A DNA stretch of 44,139 nt from Halorubrum sp. F4 (GCF_027257195.1 NZ_JAPDFS010000003.1:67928-112066); one strand, 5' to 3'; shown: positions 16,509 through 25,025, counted from the first letter of the stretch. The notes: generated by a model not told the origin, from the letters alone. Numbers and translations: made by a program.

Positions 16509-16775
16509 ATGGCTGAGGACAAGGCACGAAGCACCGGCAGCGCGGGCCGATTCGGGGCCCGGTACGGCCGCGTCGCCAGAAAGCGGGTCAAGGACATCGA
16601 AGCGGAGATGCGCAACGCGACCGTCGACGGCGACGACGTCAAGCGCGTCGGCACCGGCATCTGGGTGAACGAGGAGACGGGCGAGACGTTCACCGGCGGG
16701 GCCTACCGCCCCGAGACTCCCGGCGGTCGGACCGTCCGCCGCTCCATCCGCGCCGCGCTCGCCGACGAGGAATAA
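16509..16775 (+). CDS. rpl37ae: 50S ribosomal protein L37Ae lacking the zinc ribbon cysteines
   Basis: 88 aa. The flanks are clearly L37Ae: [20 protein letters not shown] (residues 13-32), GTGIW (48-52), and [20 protein letters not shown] (61-80). The family normally binds zinc through two CxxC pairs around GTGIW. Here the equivalent stretch reads [19 protein letters not shown] and ETGET, and the whole protein has no cysteine. Loss of Zn ribbons in ribosomal proteins is a known evolutionary pattern. The stop overlaps the rpoP start by one base (TAATG). Confidence 0.93.
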   Translation: MAEDKARSTGSAGRFGARYGRVARKRVKDIEAEMRNATVDGDDVKRVGTGIWVNEETGETFTGGAYRPETPGGRTVRRSIRAALADEE

Positions 16776-16909
16776 TGAGTTACAAGTGTTCCCGCTGTAA
16801 GCGCGACGTCACGCTCGACGAGTACGGCGGCGTCCGCTGTCCCTACTGTGGCCACCGCGTCCTCCTGAAGGAGCGCGGCGGCGACATCAAGGAAGTCGAC
16901 GTCGAGTAG
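16775..16909 (+). CDS. rpoP: DNA-directed RNA polymerase subunit P (Rpb12-like)
   Basis: 44 aa, [19 protein letters not shown] onward. The zinc ribbon cysteines C5, C8, C22 and C25 (CSRC and CPYC) and the C-terminal [15 protein letters not shown] match archaeal RpoP, a small subunit of RNA polymerase. It starts inside the L37Ae stop codon, so it is translationally coupled. The L37Ae-RpoP-Pcc1-prefoldin order is widely conserved in archaea. Confidence 0.95.
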   Translation: MSYKCSRCKRDVTLDEYGGVRCPYCGHRVLLKERGGDIKEVDVE

Positions 16910-16922
16910 CCGGACCCCCGCC

Positions 16923-17228
16923 GTGACCGACCGCGACGCGTCGACGACCGAACCCACCGACGCCACGCCGGCGGGCGAGGCCGACCGCGACCACGGGACG
17001 CTTCTCTCCTTCGAGTACCCCGACGAGCCCCGGGCGAGGACCGTCGCCGACGCGCTCGCGCCCGAGGTCGGCGAGCTCGACGAGTCGCGGTCGCGGGCGA
17101 CCGTCTCTCGGGACGGATCCACCGTTCGCGTCCGCGTGACCGCCACGGACCTCGTCGCGCTACGGGCGGGGATCACCAGCTGGTCGCGACTGGTCGCGGT
17201 CGCCGAGCGCGTGAGCCGGGATCGGTAG
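16923..17228 (+). CDS. pcc1: KEOPS complex subunit Pcc1
   Basis: 101 aa from GTG 16923. After an acidic 25-residue N-terminus, [19 protein letters not shown] and [18 protein letters not shown] (about residues 66-83) fit the small alpha/beta Pcc1 fold. Pcc1 is the dimerisation subunit of KEOPS, which makes the t6A modification on ANN-decoding tRNAs together with Kae1. It lies 13 nt after rpoP, in the expected archaeal neighbourhood between rpoP and prefoldin beta. Confidence 0.88.
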   Translation: MTDRDASTTEPTDATPAGEADRDHGTLLSFEYPDEPRARTVADALAPEVGELDESRSRATVSRDGSTVRVRVTATDLVALRAGITSWSRLVAVAERVSRDR

Positions 17229-17347
17229 CGCGCCGGTCGGCGTTCCCACGTTTTCCCGTTTCGAACCGTCTTCCGTCCATTCTCGACGGTTCTCGTCCTC
17301 GGGAGAGAAGTCGGGGGTTTTTCCCTCCGGACCGTCTCGGTCCACCC

Positions 17348-17743
17348 ATGCAAGGGAACATGCCGCCCGAGGCACAGGAGAAGATAGAGGAGCTTCAGGA
17401 GCTGCAGGAGACCGCACAGCAGGTCGCGGAGCAGAAGGAGCAGGCGAAGACGGCGCTCAACGAGTCGAAGACGGCGCTCGACGCCCTCGAGGACGTCGAC
17501 GAGGATGCCGGCATGTACCGCGAGATCGGCGAGGTCCTCGTCGAGACCGACTACGAGTCCGCCTACGACGACCTCGAGAACAAGGTCGACTCCCTCGAGG
17601 TCCGCGTCGAGCAGCTCGAGAAGCAGGAGGAGCGCGTTCAAGAGCAGTTCGACGACCTCCAGGGCGAGCTCCAGCAGATGCTCCAGGGCGGCGCCGGCGG
17701 CGGCCCGATGGGTCCCGGCGGCCCGGGCGCGGGCGGCGCGTAA
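17348..17743 (+). CDS. pfdB: Prefoldin subunit beta
   Basis: 131 aa. Two long coiled-coil helices (about residues 8-48 and 75-112; [20 protein letters not shown] and [20 protein letters not shown]) are joined by the short beta-hairpin segment [20 protein letters not shown], which is the prefoldin beta pattern. The C-terminus is a glycine-rich tail ([19 protein letters not shown]). Prefoldin is a hexameric chaperone that passes unfolded proteins to the thermosome. A GGGTTTTTCC box about 27 nt upstream indicates its own promoter inside the cluster. Confidence 0.95.
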   Translation: MQGNMPPEAQEKIEELQELQETAQQVAEQKEQAKTALNESKTALDALEDVDEDAGMYREIGEVLVETDYESAYDDLENKVDSLEVRVEQLEKQEERVQEQFDDLQGELQQMLQGGAGGGPMGPGGPGAGGA

Positions 17744-17749
17744 CGACCG

Positions 17750-18031
17750 ATGAACGAGGACGCGTCGAGCGACGGGAAAGCCGACGCCGACCCCACCGAC
17801 GAGGAGGTCGTCCGGACCGCCGCCGAGGCGGCCGAGGGCGTCGTTTTCAAACGCTACGACCAGTCGGCCGTGACCGACCTCGACGTCACGATCACCTTCG
17901 AGGACGGCGTCCTCGACGTGGACGTCTACCTGAACGCCCCGGACGGCCCCGACGACCCCGACCCCGAGGCGGTCGCCGAGGCGGCCACGGAGGCCGCGGG
18001 CGACGCCGTCGACGAACTGTTCGAGGAGTAG
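17750..18031 (+). CDS. DUF3194 family protein
   Basis: 93 aa starting 6 nt after prefoldin beta. Contains VVRTAAEAAEGVVFKRYDQS, then LDVTITFEDGVLDVDVYLNA, and an alanine-rich acidic helix at the C-terminus. This matches the small archaeal DUF3194 family, which regularly follows prefoldin beta; its biochemical role is unknown. Probably co-translated with pfdB. Confidence 0.85.
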   Translation: MNEDASSDGKADADPTDEEVVRTAAEAAEGVVFKRYDQSAVTDLDVTITFEDGVLDVDVYLNAPDGPDDPDPEAVAEAATEAAGDAVDELFEE

Positions 18032-18115
18032 GCGGCGGACCTATCCTCCCCGCCTGCGGTTCGTTTCACGTCGAGCGGAGGCACCGCTTCGCGCGTGGGG
18101 AGTCCCGCCGCGCGC

Positions 18116-20098
18116 TCACGTCAGGAAGAACAACAGTACGCTCACCGACATGGCGAAGAGCGTCACCGCCGCCGCCAACGCCGCCCCGAGCGAGAGCGCG
18201 GCGTTGGCCTGCGTCGCCAGCGTCTCGGTTCGGTCGTTGCCGAACACCGTCACCGTCGTGCGTTCCGTCCCGCCGCCGACGGCGACGGGCTCGAGGTCCT
18301 CGTGCGCGTCGACCGCGAGCGACCGGACCGTCTCGCACAGCGCGTCCGCGTCGATCTCGTCTCCGACCCGGTTGTCCGCGCGGGTGCTGTTGACGACGTG
18401 GTTGTCGGTGGTCATCACCTCGACGTGGTCGATCCCGGTCGCCTCGCGAACGGTCGCGAGGAGGTCCTCTCGGAGCCCGGGAACCATGTTGTTGCCGTCG
18501 ATGAGGACGTAGGCGGCCTCGACGCCGGCGACGCGCGTGACCGCGACGCGGACGCCGAGCGGGCCGATCCCCTCCTCGGGCGTCCACTCGGTCGGGTCCC
18601 ACGCCACGCCGAGTTCCGTCCGGCCGCGGTCGGCCTGGGCCGTCGCCTCCCCGGCGAGCCCGGCGGCGTCGTACAGGTCGTAGGAGCGTTTCGACCCCGG
18701 CGTGACGTGTCCGAGGTCGGGACCGGCCCCCGACAGCCCGGTGTGGCAGTTGTGACCGTCGACTAAGAGCACGTCCTCCACCCCGTCGCTTCGGAACTCC
18801 GCGCGCGCCGACTGGCCGACCGCGAAGTCGACGTCGTCGGCCGAACCCGGCGCGAACGTGGAGACCGCGAGCGCGGCGTCGCCGAACCCCTGGGCGAGCA
18901 TCGACGACTCGCCGGACTCGACCGAGAGCGGGACCGTTCCCTCCCGCCGGAACGTCGCGCCGTCGAGCGCGCGATCGGCGGCGTCGATGACGCAGTCGAC
19001 CTCCGTCTCGGAGACGAGGTTGAAGTCGTGGCCCGCGGTCGCGTGCGGCGGGAACCCGATCCCCTCTGCCGAGAGCGCGACCCGACGAGGGAGGTCACCG
19101 CCGCCGATCTCGCCCAACGGACCGGGGTGGATCATCGGCAACACGAAGCGGGCCTTCTCCTCGCCGAGCCGGTCGGGATCGACCGTGCCGCCGTCGGTGG
19201 TCGCGTCGCCGTCGCGGTCGTCCGGGTCCTCGCCCTCGGTGAGGGTTCGAAACGAGAGTACCGAGACGGGGACGACCGCCTCCTGTCCGAGCCGCTCGAA
19301 GAACCGCTCCAGGTCGCGGGACTCCTCGGCGGCGTAGCCGATGAATCCGCGGATGAAGTCCAGCACCGAGACGTCGAGCGCGCGCCGCCAGGGGCGCTCG
19401 ACCGCGACGAGGAACGCCCAGACGGCGACAGCGTAGAGCAGACAGAGCGCACCCAACAACAGGAAGTGGTCGATGGTCACCGCGTCGAAGACGGGCGGCC
19501 CTTGGTCGGTTCGCGAGAGGAACACGACGTACGCCTCGTAGGCGGACCCCCCGTCGATGAGGAGGCGTGCGGTCCCGCCGTACACGAACAACAGGAGGGC
19601 GGCGACGACCGTCTGGACCGACGCGGGAACGCTGGCGACGGGCAGCGAGACCCGCGAGACCGCGAGGACGGCGAGCAGTCGGAGGGCGAAGATGGACGCG
19701 AGCGCGACGACGAGCGCGTCGAAGACGAACCGCTGGGAGAGTCCGAGGAGGGCGGCGAAGACGCCGGCGACGACGAGCACGACGACGACGAACAGCTCGC
19801 ACAGGAGCGCCAGAAGCGCCGACCGGTCGTTGGTGAGCCCGCCGCCGAGCGCGCGGTCGATCGTCGTCGTCGTGAGCGCGGCGACGACGGTCGGCGCCCC
19901 GAGGAAGACGATCCCCTGCCAGGCGTCCTGGCCGACGAGCAGCACGGGGTACCTCGACCCCATCGTCGAGGCGGAGTCGAAGACGGCGATCCCCGTGAGC
20001 CCGCCTAGGAGCACGGCGAACGCGAGCGTTCGCGGCCAGCGCGGCGCGCGGAAGATGAACTTGGAGAGCCCGGCGAGCCGCCCCTGTGTCGCGGTCAC
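18116..20098 (-). CDS. DUF2070 membrane protein with predicted enzymatic domain
   Basis: About 660 aa from GTG 20098, chosen because TATA-like GATTTTCATC (20121-20130) is 28 nt upstream; the open frame to 20215 is then untranscribed. Residues about 15-260 contain six or seven membrane helices. A soluble domain (about 290-620) carries FVLPMIHPGPLGEIGGGDLP, AGHDFNLVSE, LLVDGHNCH, YVLIDGNNMVPGLRE and MTTDNHVVNSTR. These motifs are rich in His, Asp and Asn and look like a metal-dependent hydrolase site. A final hydrophobic pair of helices ends the protein. DUF2070 is archaeal and without assigned function. Confidence 0.88.
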   Translation of the reverse strand: MTATQGRLAGLSKFIFRAPRWPRTLAFAVLLGGLTGIAVFDSASTMGSRYPVLLVGQDAWQGIVFLGAPTVVAALTTTTIDRALGGGLTNDRSALLALLCELFVVVVLVVAGVFAALLGLSQRFVFDALVVALASIFALRLLAVLAVSRVSLPVASVPASVQTVVAALLLFVYGGTARLLIDGGSAYEAYVVFLSRTDQGPPVFDAVTIDHFLLLGALCLLYAVAVWAFLVAVERPWRRALDVSVLDFIRGFIGYAAEESRDLERFFERLGQEAVVPVSVLSFRTLTEGEDPDDRDGDATTDGGTVDPDRLGEEKARFVLPMIHPGPLGEIGGGDLPRRVALSAEGIGFPPHATAGHDFNLVSETEVDCVIDAADRALDGATFRREGTVPLSVESGESSMLAQGFGDAALAVSTFAPGSADDVDFAVGQSARAEFRSDGVEDVLLVDGHNCHTGLSGAGPDLGHVTPGSKRSYDLYDAAGLAGEATAQADRGRTELGVAWDPTEWTPEEGIGPLGVRVAVTRVAGVEAAYVLIDGNNMVPGLREDLLATVREATGIDHVEVMTTDNHVVNSTRADNRVGDEIDADALCETVRSLAVDAHEDLEPVAVGGGTERTTVTVFGNDRTETLATQANAALSLGAALAAAVTLFAMSVSVLLFFLT

Positions 20099-20122
20099 GG
20101 CTGCGAGGTTCTCGCCCGCGGA

Positions 20123-20129
20123 TGAAAAT
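20123..20129 (-). promoter_or_regulatory. TATA-like box deciding the DUF2070 start
   Basis: Minus-strand GATTTTCATC is centred 28 nt before the GTG at 20098, supporting leaderless initiation there rather than at any upstream start. Confidence 0.45.
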
Positions 20130-20235
20130 CTCTCCGGCTTCCGCGTTCCGTCTCGAGAACTCGCGTCGATCGCAGGCAAGGGACAGATCACGAAGCGATC
20201 GAGGTAAGCGATCACGTGCGGTGGCGCGCGCCTCC

Positions 20236-20552
20236 GAGCGCCCGAGAGGGCGCGAGTAGGGAGAGACCGGAGGTCTCTCTGACAGCCGGCGGCTTGGCCG
20301 CCGGCGAGAGCGACGCGCGAGGGACGCGGCGACCGCAGGGAGCCGCAGCGAGGCGCTCCGCGCCTCTGGCAGCCGGACGTAGTCCGGCGACGAGGCTGGG
20401 GAGGCGTGAGGTGCGGGGTGGTCGCGGAGGACGGGACTCGAAGGGGCAGCCACGAGGACGAAGCCCGACGATGGTAACACTGGAAGGAGCGAACGGAGTG
20501 AGCGACTGAAGCGCGCTCCGAGTCGCGCGAGTCCTCGTGGCTGGGGCTTTGG
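20236..20552 (+). repeat. Structured intergenic repeat, copy 1 (long form)
   Basis: Order of parts: hairpin GCGCCC/GGGCGC (20238-20253); hairpin GAGAGACC/GGTCTCTC (20261-20279); hairpin GCCGGCGGC/GCCGCCGGC (20285-20305); hairpin GAGGCGC/GCGCCTC (20350-20366); hairpin GCCGGAC/GTCCGGC (20372-20388). The last four have 3-nt loops. Then come the conserved block GAGGCTGGGGAGGCGTGAGG (from 20392) and block GGGACTCGAAGGGGCAGCC (20433-20451). A closing long-range stem pairs GCCACGAGGAC (20449-20459) with GTCCTCGTGGC (20531-20541), ending CTGGGGCTTTGG. It lies upstream of the DUF2070 gene and downstream of the guaA-type gene. The short frames inside it are not protein-like. Confidence 0.88.
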
Positions 20553-20718
20553 ACGTGTTCGCCGCAGTTACATCATCACATTCGCACAGCCGAGCGACTG
20601 GAGTTTCGGAGACGCCATTCACGCTCGTAGCGACTTCGAGTCGACCGGATCAAATCTCGTCGATCCCCCCGTTTCCACACCACTCGGACGGGAAGGACGC
20701 CGATGGCGCGGAAACGTC
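20553..20718. other. Intergenic stretch between repeat copy 1 and the GMP synthase glutaminase gene
   Basis: 166 bp, slightly less GC-rich than its surroundings (for example TTACATCATCACATTCGCAC). No gene, hairpin or repeat is convincing in it. Confidence 0.5.
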
Positions 20719-21273
20719 CTACGCCGACTCGCAGATGGCGACGAAGTTCTCGAACACTTCCTCACCCTCCTCGGTGTGGGCGACCTCGGGGTGCCACTGG
20801 ACGCCGTACAGCCCCTCCTCGACGTTCGACATCGCCTCGATCCCGCAGACGTCGGAGGTCGCGGTGTGGGAGAAGCCGTCGGGCAGCTCCTTCACCTCGT
20901 CGGCGTGGGAGGCCCACACGCGGGTGTCGGGCGCGAGCGACCCGACGAGCGGGTCCGCCTCGTCGACGATCTCCACGTCGACGTCGGCGTACCCGCCGTA
21001 GTCGCCGCCGGCGACGCGCCCGCCCCGCTCGTCGGCGATCACCTGCATCCCCAGGCAGATCCCGAAGACGGGGATCTCGAGGTCGAGGTACTCGCGCGCC
21101 CGCCCGATCCGGTCCATGTCGGGGCCGCCGGAGAGGACGACCCCGTCCGCGTCGACCTCGGCCGGCGGCGTGTCGGCGTCGAGGATAGCGGTGTCGACGC
21201 CCATGTCCCGGAGCGCACGCCGCTCCAGGTGGGTGAACTGGCCGTGGAGGTCCAAGACGACGATCCGTGTCAT
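20719..21273 (-). CDS. guaAA: GMP synthase, glutamine amidotransferase subunit
   Basis: 184 aa from the ATG at 21273 (MTRIVVLDLHGQFTHLERRA). A class I glutaminase that feeds ammonia to the separate ATP-pyrophosphatase subunit of archaeal GMP synthase. Catalytic triad: C73 in FGICLGMQ, and H161 with E163 in VQWHPEV. LSGGPDMDRIG and VWASHADEVKELP are typical of the GuaA amidotransferase branch. The partner subunit gene is not in this window. A GTTTTTGTG box around 21295-21304 supports the leaderless start. Confidence 0.93.
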   Translation of the reverse strand: MTRIVVLDLHGQFTHLERRALRDMGVDTAILDADTPPAEVDADGVVLSGGPDMDRIGRAREYLDLEIPVFGICLGMQVIADERGGRVAGGDYGGYADVDVEIVDEADPLVGSLAPDTRVWASHADEVKELPDGFSHTATSDVCGIEAMSNVEEGLYGVQWHPEVAHTEEGEEVFENFVAICESA

Positions 21274-21355
21274 GGAGTCGATCCGCGGGGGCGGCACAAA
21301 AACGGCTCGGAACCGTCGCAGGGTCGTGTCGGTTCTCGGCTACGATACGCCGAAG

Positions 21356-21375
21356 TGATCCATTTTCGTGGATCA
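21356..21375. terminator. 7-bp hairpin after truD, possible terminator
   Basis: Arms TGATCCA (21356-21362) and TGGATCA (21369-21375) enclose TTTTCG. It lies about 29 nt past the truD stop in the direction of transcription and before the guaA-type promoter. Archaeal termination does not require hairpins, so the role is uncertain. Confidence 0.4.
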
Positions 21376-21403
21376 ACACGTCGGCGGATCGGGAGTCGAC
21401 CCG

Positions 21404-22978
21404 CTATCGCTCCAGCGGGTCGACCTTCGTGAACTCCCGCAGCAGGACCGTCGCGTACGACCCGCTCGGGAGCGCGAACGCGAAGGTTGGGTCGCCCGCC
21501 TCGAACGTCACCTCGAGGTCGGTCCGGACCTGTATCGCCCGGCGGGTTCCGGTCGAGTCGAACTCGCCCGGAAGCGCGAAGTCGGCGGGCTCTATCCCGG
21601 CGTCGTCGAGGACCGTCCGCTCGATCTCGCCGGGCTCGCCGTCGGCGAGTTCGGTGTCGGTGCCGACGAGCGGCGCGGTGACGAACGCCCGTCCGCGCGC
21701 GCAGTGGCGTTCCATCACCGACACCCGCTCGTCGGTCACCCGCTGTTCGCGGTCGGGGTCGGGCGCGTACAGCCCGCCGGGGGCGTCGCGGTCGGCGAAA
21801 CACGCCACGTCGCCCGCGACCGGGCGGTCGAAGGGGAGCCCTCGACGGAGTCGCTCGCTCAAGATTCGGTTGAAGAGGACGGACTGTGCCGCGTTGACGA
21901 AGAGCCGCTGGAGGTTCGAGGGAACCGCCTCGAGCGCGTACAACCAGTCGTCGTGCTCGGGCGGCGCGGCCGGATCGACCTCCTCCTCGGCGAGCCGCGA
22001 GAGCATCCCGCGCTCGAACCGGAGCTTTCGGGGCATCGCCTCGAGACACGCCCGCCAGTCGCCGTCTCCGGTGCCGTCGGCGACGACGCCGGGAGCGTGG
22101 CCGTGGTCGGGCGCGTCCGCGTCGTCCTCGGCGGTGTCGTCACCCGCGTCGTCGTCGCCCACGTCGTCGTCGCCCGTATCGCGGTCGTCCCCCGACGGCT
22201 CGACGGTCTCGACCCCGAACGCGTCGTCGACGCGCCGCCGGCCGGCACGCGTGTCGTCCGGCTCGGCCGCGGAGGGGTTGCCGGCGTACAGCCGGACCGC
22301 CTCGCGGAGGTCGCCGCGGACGACCGCGAGCCCGACAAGGTGAGTGACCGGGCGGACGCTGCCGAACCGCTGTTGGCCGAAGTAGTTGGGGACCGCGACG
22401 GGAGCCTCCGGGTCGTCGGGGTCAGCACCCGCGAACGACCGGAGGTCGCGGGCGATGGCCGCGACGCGCTCCTCGCTCTCCGCGACCGCGTCGACGACGC
22501 GGATCTCGAAGGCGTTGCCGGCGAGGTCGCCGAACGACAGCCCGCGGCCCGCCCGCCCGATCGGCTCGATCTCGACGCCACGGATCTCGGGAAGGTCTCC
22601 GGGGTCGACGCCGCGAAGCGTGAACAGCTGGGTCGTCACCGCGCGTTTGTCCTTCGTTCCCGCCCACGAGACGCGCTCGCGGCTGATCGAGAGCGCGTCG
22701 GAGACCCGACGCGCGAAGTCGTTCGTGTCCCAGTTCCGGAGCGTGGCGCGGACGACGAGCTCGGGGTAGCCGCCACGGTCTGAATCGAGCGGGTTCGGCT
22801 CGAACGCCTCCAGCTCGGTGACGCGGAAGTCCTCGGGTCGCTCGCGGAGGCGTCCGCCGATCCCGGGGGCGTCGCTGAGGAAGCCGTCGATGCCGACCGC
22901 GCGCTCGACGGGGTGGGCCTCGCGAGGGGTTCGAGGGGAGGGATCGTCCGGAGAGGGGTCAGGAGAAGGGTCGACCAT
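21404..22978 (-). CDS. truD: tRNA pseudouridine(13) synthase TruD
   Basis: 524 aa. TruD makes pseudouridine at position 13 of tRNA. The catalytic aspartate is D110 in [22 protein letters not shown] (48-56), [10 protein letters not shown] and [20 protein letters not shown] are other family blocks. An acidic, low-complexity insert (about residues 255-310, rich in DDD and GDD) makes it longer than bacterial TruD (about 350 aa), with the usual archaeal extra domain. Its ATG abuts the pth2 stop with no gap, so the two are cotranscribed. Confidence 0.95.
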   Translation of the reverse strand: MVDPSPDPSPDDPSPRTPREAHPVERAVGIDGFLSDAPGIGGRLRERPEDFRVTELEAFEPNPLDSDRGGYPELVVRATLRNWDTNDFARRVSDALSISRERVSWAGTKDKRAVTTQLFTLRGVDPGDLPEIRGVEIEPIGRAGRGLSFGDLAGNAFEIRVVDAVAESEERVAAIARDLRSFAGADPDDPEAPVAVPNYFGQQRFGSVRPVTHLVGLAVVRGDLREAVRLYAGNPSAAEPDDTRAGRRRVDDAFGVETVEPSGDDRDTGDDDVGDDDAGDDTAEDDADAPDHGHAPGVVADGTGDGDWRACLEAMPRKLRFERGMLSRLAEEEVDPAAPPEHDDWLYALEAVPSNLQRLFVNAAQSVLFNRILSERLRRGLPFDRPVAGDVACFADRDAPGGLYAPDPDREQRVTDERVSVMERHCARGRAFVTAPLVGTDTELADGEPGEIERTVLDDAGIEPADFALPGEFDSTGTRRAIQVRTDLEVTFEAGDPTFAFALPSGSYATVLLREFTKVDPLER

Positions 22979-23317
22979 TCAGTAGAGGGGGAGGTCGCCC
23001 GTGACGCGGTCGACGAGGTCGTCGCTCGCGGGGCCGACCGCGAGCGCGGTGACCGTTCCCGGCTCGAGCTCGGTGTGGCCGGCGTCGCGGATGACCGCGT
23101 ACGGGATCCCCTCCGTGTCCGCCTTGTCCGCGAGCTCGAACAGCTGGCTCTCGGAGTCGGCGCCGAGAACGACCTTCTTCTGTCCCGAGCCCTTCCACTT
23201 CTTTCGGCTTCGACGGCCCGTGTCCTCGTAGGCCGAAAGCGACGCGTGTGCGACCTGCGCGGCGAGTTTCCCCTCGCCCATCCCGAGGTCCCGGCGGGCG
23301 ACGATCGCCTGTTTCAT
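22979..23317 (-). CDS. pth2: Peptidyl-tRNA hydrolase Pth2
   Basis: 112 aa, [20 protein letters not shown] start. Pth2 frees tRNA from prematurely released peptidyl-tRNA. Family blocks: [12 protein letters not shown] (16-27), [35 protein letters not shown]. Length is normal for the archaeal/eukaryotic enzyme. It is the first gene of a two-gene unit with truD. A TATA-like GCTATACC at about 23339-23346 is 26 nt from the ATG. Confidence 0.96.
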   Translation of the reverse strand: MKQAIVARRDLGMGEGKLAAQVAHASLSAYEDTGRRSRKKWKGSGQKKVVLGADSESQLFELADKADTEGIPYAVIRDAGHTELEPGTVTALAVGPASDDLVDRVTGDLPLY

Positions 23318-23339
23318 ACCGGGAGGAGCCCCGCCGCGG

Positions 23340-23345
23340 GTATAG
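23340..23345 (-). promoter_or_regulatory. TATA-like box of pth2-truD
   Basis: Minus-strand GCTATACC, centred about 26 nt before the pth2 ATG, indicates leaderless transcription. It lies about 60 bp from the divergent dcd promoter. Confidence 0.5.
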
Positions 23346-23400
23346 CTCTGTTCTCTCGGGCGGGACGTCCGATCGATGCCCTCGACGGCTTCCGGGAGCC

Positions 23401-23406
23401 TTTAGG
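23401..23406 (+). promoter_or_regulatory. TATA-like box of dcd-thiR
   Basis: CTTTAGG is centred about 27 nt before the dcd ATG at 23430, fitting a leaderless transcript that also carries the overlapping thiR gene. Confidence 0.5.
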
Positions 23407-23429
23407 TCGTACCCGTCCCCTCTCCCGGC

Positions 23430-24044
23430 ATGATCCTGTCGGACGCGGACATCCTCGACCGCCTCGCGGCCGGGGACCTCGCCATCGAGCCGCTCGCGGA
23501 CGTCGACCAGCAGGTCCAGCCCGCGAGCGTCGACCTCCGTCTCGGCGAGCGGTTCCTGGAGTTCCAGCGCACCAACATCCCCTGTATCCACCCGACCGAG
23601 GCCGACGAGGTCGGCGAGTACGTCACGGAGACCACGGTCCCGAAGGGCGAGGAGTTCATCCTCCATCCCGGCGACTTCGTGCTCGGGACGACGACCGAGC
23701 GCGTCGAGATCCCGAACGACCTCGTCGCACACGTCGAGGGGCGGTCGTCGCTCGGCCGGCTCGCGATCGTGGTCCACGCGACCGCCGGGCTATGCGACCC
23801 CGGATACAAGGGCCAGATCACGCTCGAGCTGTCGAACCTCGGTACCGCGCCGGTCGCGCTCTCGCCGGGGATGCGCGTCTCCCAGCTCACGTTCACGGAG
23901 CTCAAGTCCCCCGCAGACCGGCCGTACGGCGACGAGCGCGGGTCGAAGTACCAGGACCAGGACGGCCCGCAGGCGTCCCGGATCGGCTCGGATCCGGAGT
24001 TCGACGACGATGACGGGGCGGAATCGGACGGTGAGACCGAATGA
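23430..24044 (+). CDS. dcd: dCTP deaminase
   Basis: 204 aa, [20 protein letters not shown] start. It deaminates dCTP to dUTP for dTTP supply; some archaeal members also have dUTPase activity. Blocks: [19 protein letters not shown] (31-49), [20 protein letters not shown] (101-120, active-site region) and [14 protein letters not shown] with the catalytic glutamate in the TLEL strand. The tail is acidic. Its stop overlaps the thiR start (ATGA), an unexpected functional pairing of nucleotide and thiamine genes. Confidence 0.95.
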   Translation: MILSDADILDRLAAGDLAIEPLADVDQQVQPASVDLRLGERFLEFQRTNIPCIHPTEADEVGEYVTETTVPKGEEFILHPGDFVLGTTTERVEIPNDLVAHVEGRSSLGRLAIVVHATAGLCDPGYKGQITLELSNLGTAPVALSPGMRVSQLTFTELKSPADRPYGDERGSKYQDQDGPQASRIGSDPEFDDDDGAESDGETE

Positions 24045-24949
24045 AGTTCGTCGAGGAGGTCGTCGTCGACGAGTTCCTCCCGACGGTGCGCTCGATGCTG
24101 GCCGAGGACCTCCGCGAGCGCGGGTTCACCCAGCGGGAGGTCGCCGACGCGCTCGGCATCTCGCAGTCGGCCGTCTCGAAGTACGCCCACGGCGACGTGG
24201 CCCGCCACGAGCGGATCGTCGCCGACGAGCGCGTGCGCGACCTCGTGGATCGGATCGGCGAGGGGCTCGCGAGCGGCGACCTCTCTCCCGTCGCGGCGCT
24301 CGTCGAGATAGAGGTGCTGATCCGGCAACTCGAGGAGGGCGACCTCCTCGCGGAGCTCCACGAGGAGTCGATGCCCGAGTTGGCGGCCGCCGACGTGGAT
24401 TTCTCCGTCCACGACCCCGACAGCGGGCTCCGCGAGCGCGAGGCGGTCCTCGCGTCGGTCCGGCGGGGACTCCGGACCCTGACGAACGCCTCCGGGTTCG
24501 CCGGGCTCATCCCGAACGTCGGCGCGAACGTCGTCGAGCGTCTGGCGGACGCGGGCTCCGTCGACGACGTGGCCGCCGTCCCCGGACGACTCGTCGACGT
24601 GAAGGGGCGCGCGATGGTTCCCGGCGAGCCGGAGTTCGGCGTGAGCGAGCACGTCGCGACCGTGCTGCTCGCCGCCCGCGAGGCCGGTTCGTCGGCCCGC
24701 GGGGCGGTGAACCTCCGATACGACCCCGATCTCGTCACGGAACTCGCCGAGTCACACCCGACCGTCGAGTTCGACCCCGAGCGCCCGACGCGGGAGGCGG
24801 TCGCCGACGCGGTCGCGGCCGCGGACCTCCCGGACGGAACCGATACCCTCGTCTGCTATCAGACCGGGGCGGTCGGCGTCGAGCCGATCGTGTACGTCCT
24901 CGCGCCGACCGCGCCGGAGGCGGCTCGGATCGTTCGGCGGTTGTTGTAG
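24041..24949 (+). CDS. thiR: ThiR-type regulator: HTH fused to ThiN domain
   Basis: 302 aa. The N-terminal Xre-like helix-turn-helix is [20 protein letters not shown] with [15 protein letters not shown] (about 26-60). The C-terminal half (about 130-300) is a ThiN/thiamine-phosphate synthase-like domain ([49 protein letters not shown]). Such fusions are thiamine-phosphate-sensing repressors in archaea. The likely target in this window is thi4, whose promoter has a dyad. Co-translated with dcd. The stop codon lies in the first unit of a 28-bp tandem repeat. Confidence 0.88.
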   Translation: MKFVEEVVVDEFLPTVRSMLAEDLRERGFTQREVADALGISQSAVSKYAHGDVARHERIVADERVRDLVDRIGEGLASGDLSPVAALVEIEVLIRQLEEGDLLAELHEESMPELAAADVDFSVHDPDSGLREREAVLASVRRGLRTLTNASGFAGLIPNVGANVVERLADAGSVDDVAAVPGRLVDVKGRAMVPGEPEFGVSEHVATVLLAAREAGSSARGAVNLRYDPDLVTELAESHPTVEFDPERPTREAVADAVAAADLPDGTDTLVCYQTGAVGVEPIVYVLAPTAPEAARIVRRLL

Positions 24950-25025
24950 GCGGCGGCCGGGTGGGAGAGCGTTGTAGGCGGCGGCCGGGTGAGGGAGCGT
25001 CGTGAGTGGCGGCCGGATGGGAGGC
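24943..25025 (+). repeat. Three tandem units of 27-28 bp running out of the thiR 3' end
   Basis: Unit 1 (24943-24970) begins GTTGTAGGCGGCGGCCGGGT, unit 2 (24971-24998) begins identically, and unit 3 (24999-25025) begins GTCGTGAGTGGCGGCCGGAT. A partial fourth follows (GTCGTGAGG). The TAG of thiR is inside unit 1, so the array arose by duplication of the gene's last codons and trailing sequence. Confidence 0.85.

Noticed and set aside
20212..20622. Possible proteins inside repeat copy 1, both strands, including one with TSRLPSLVAG
   Set aside because: The same peptide recurs antisense in all copies because the nucleotide block is conserved. Length and frame differ between copies and hairpin arms dictate the sequence, so the conservation is at DNA/RNA level.
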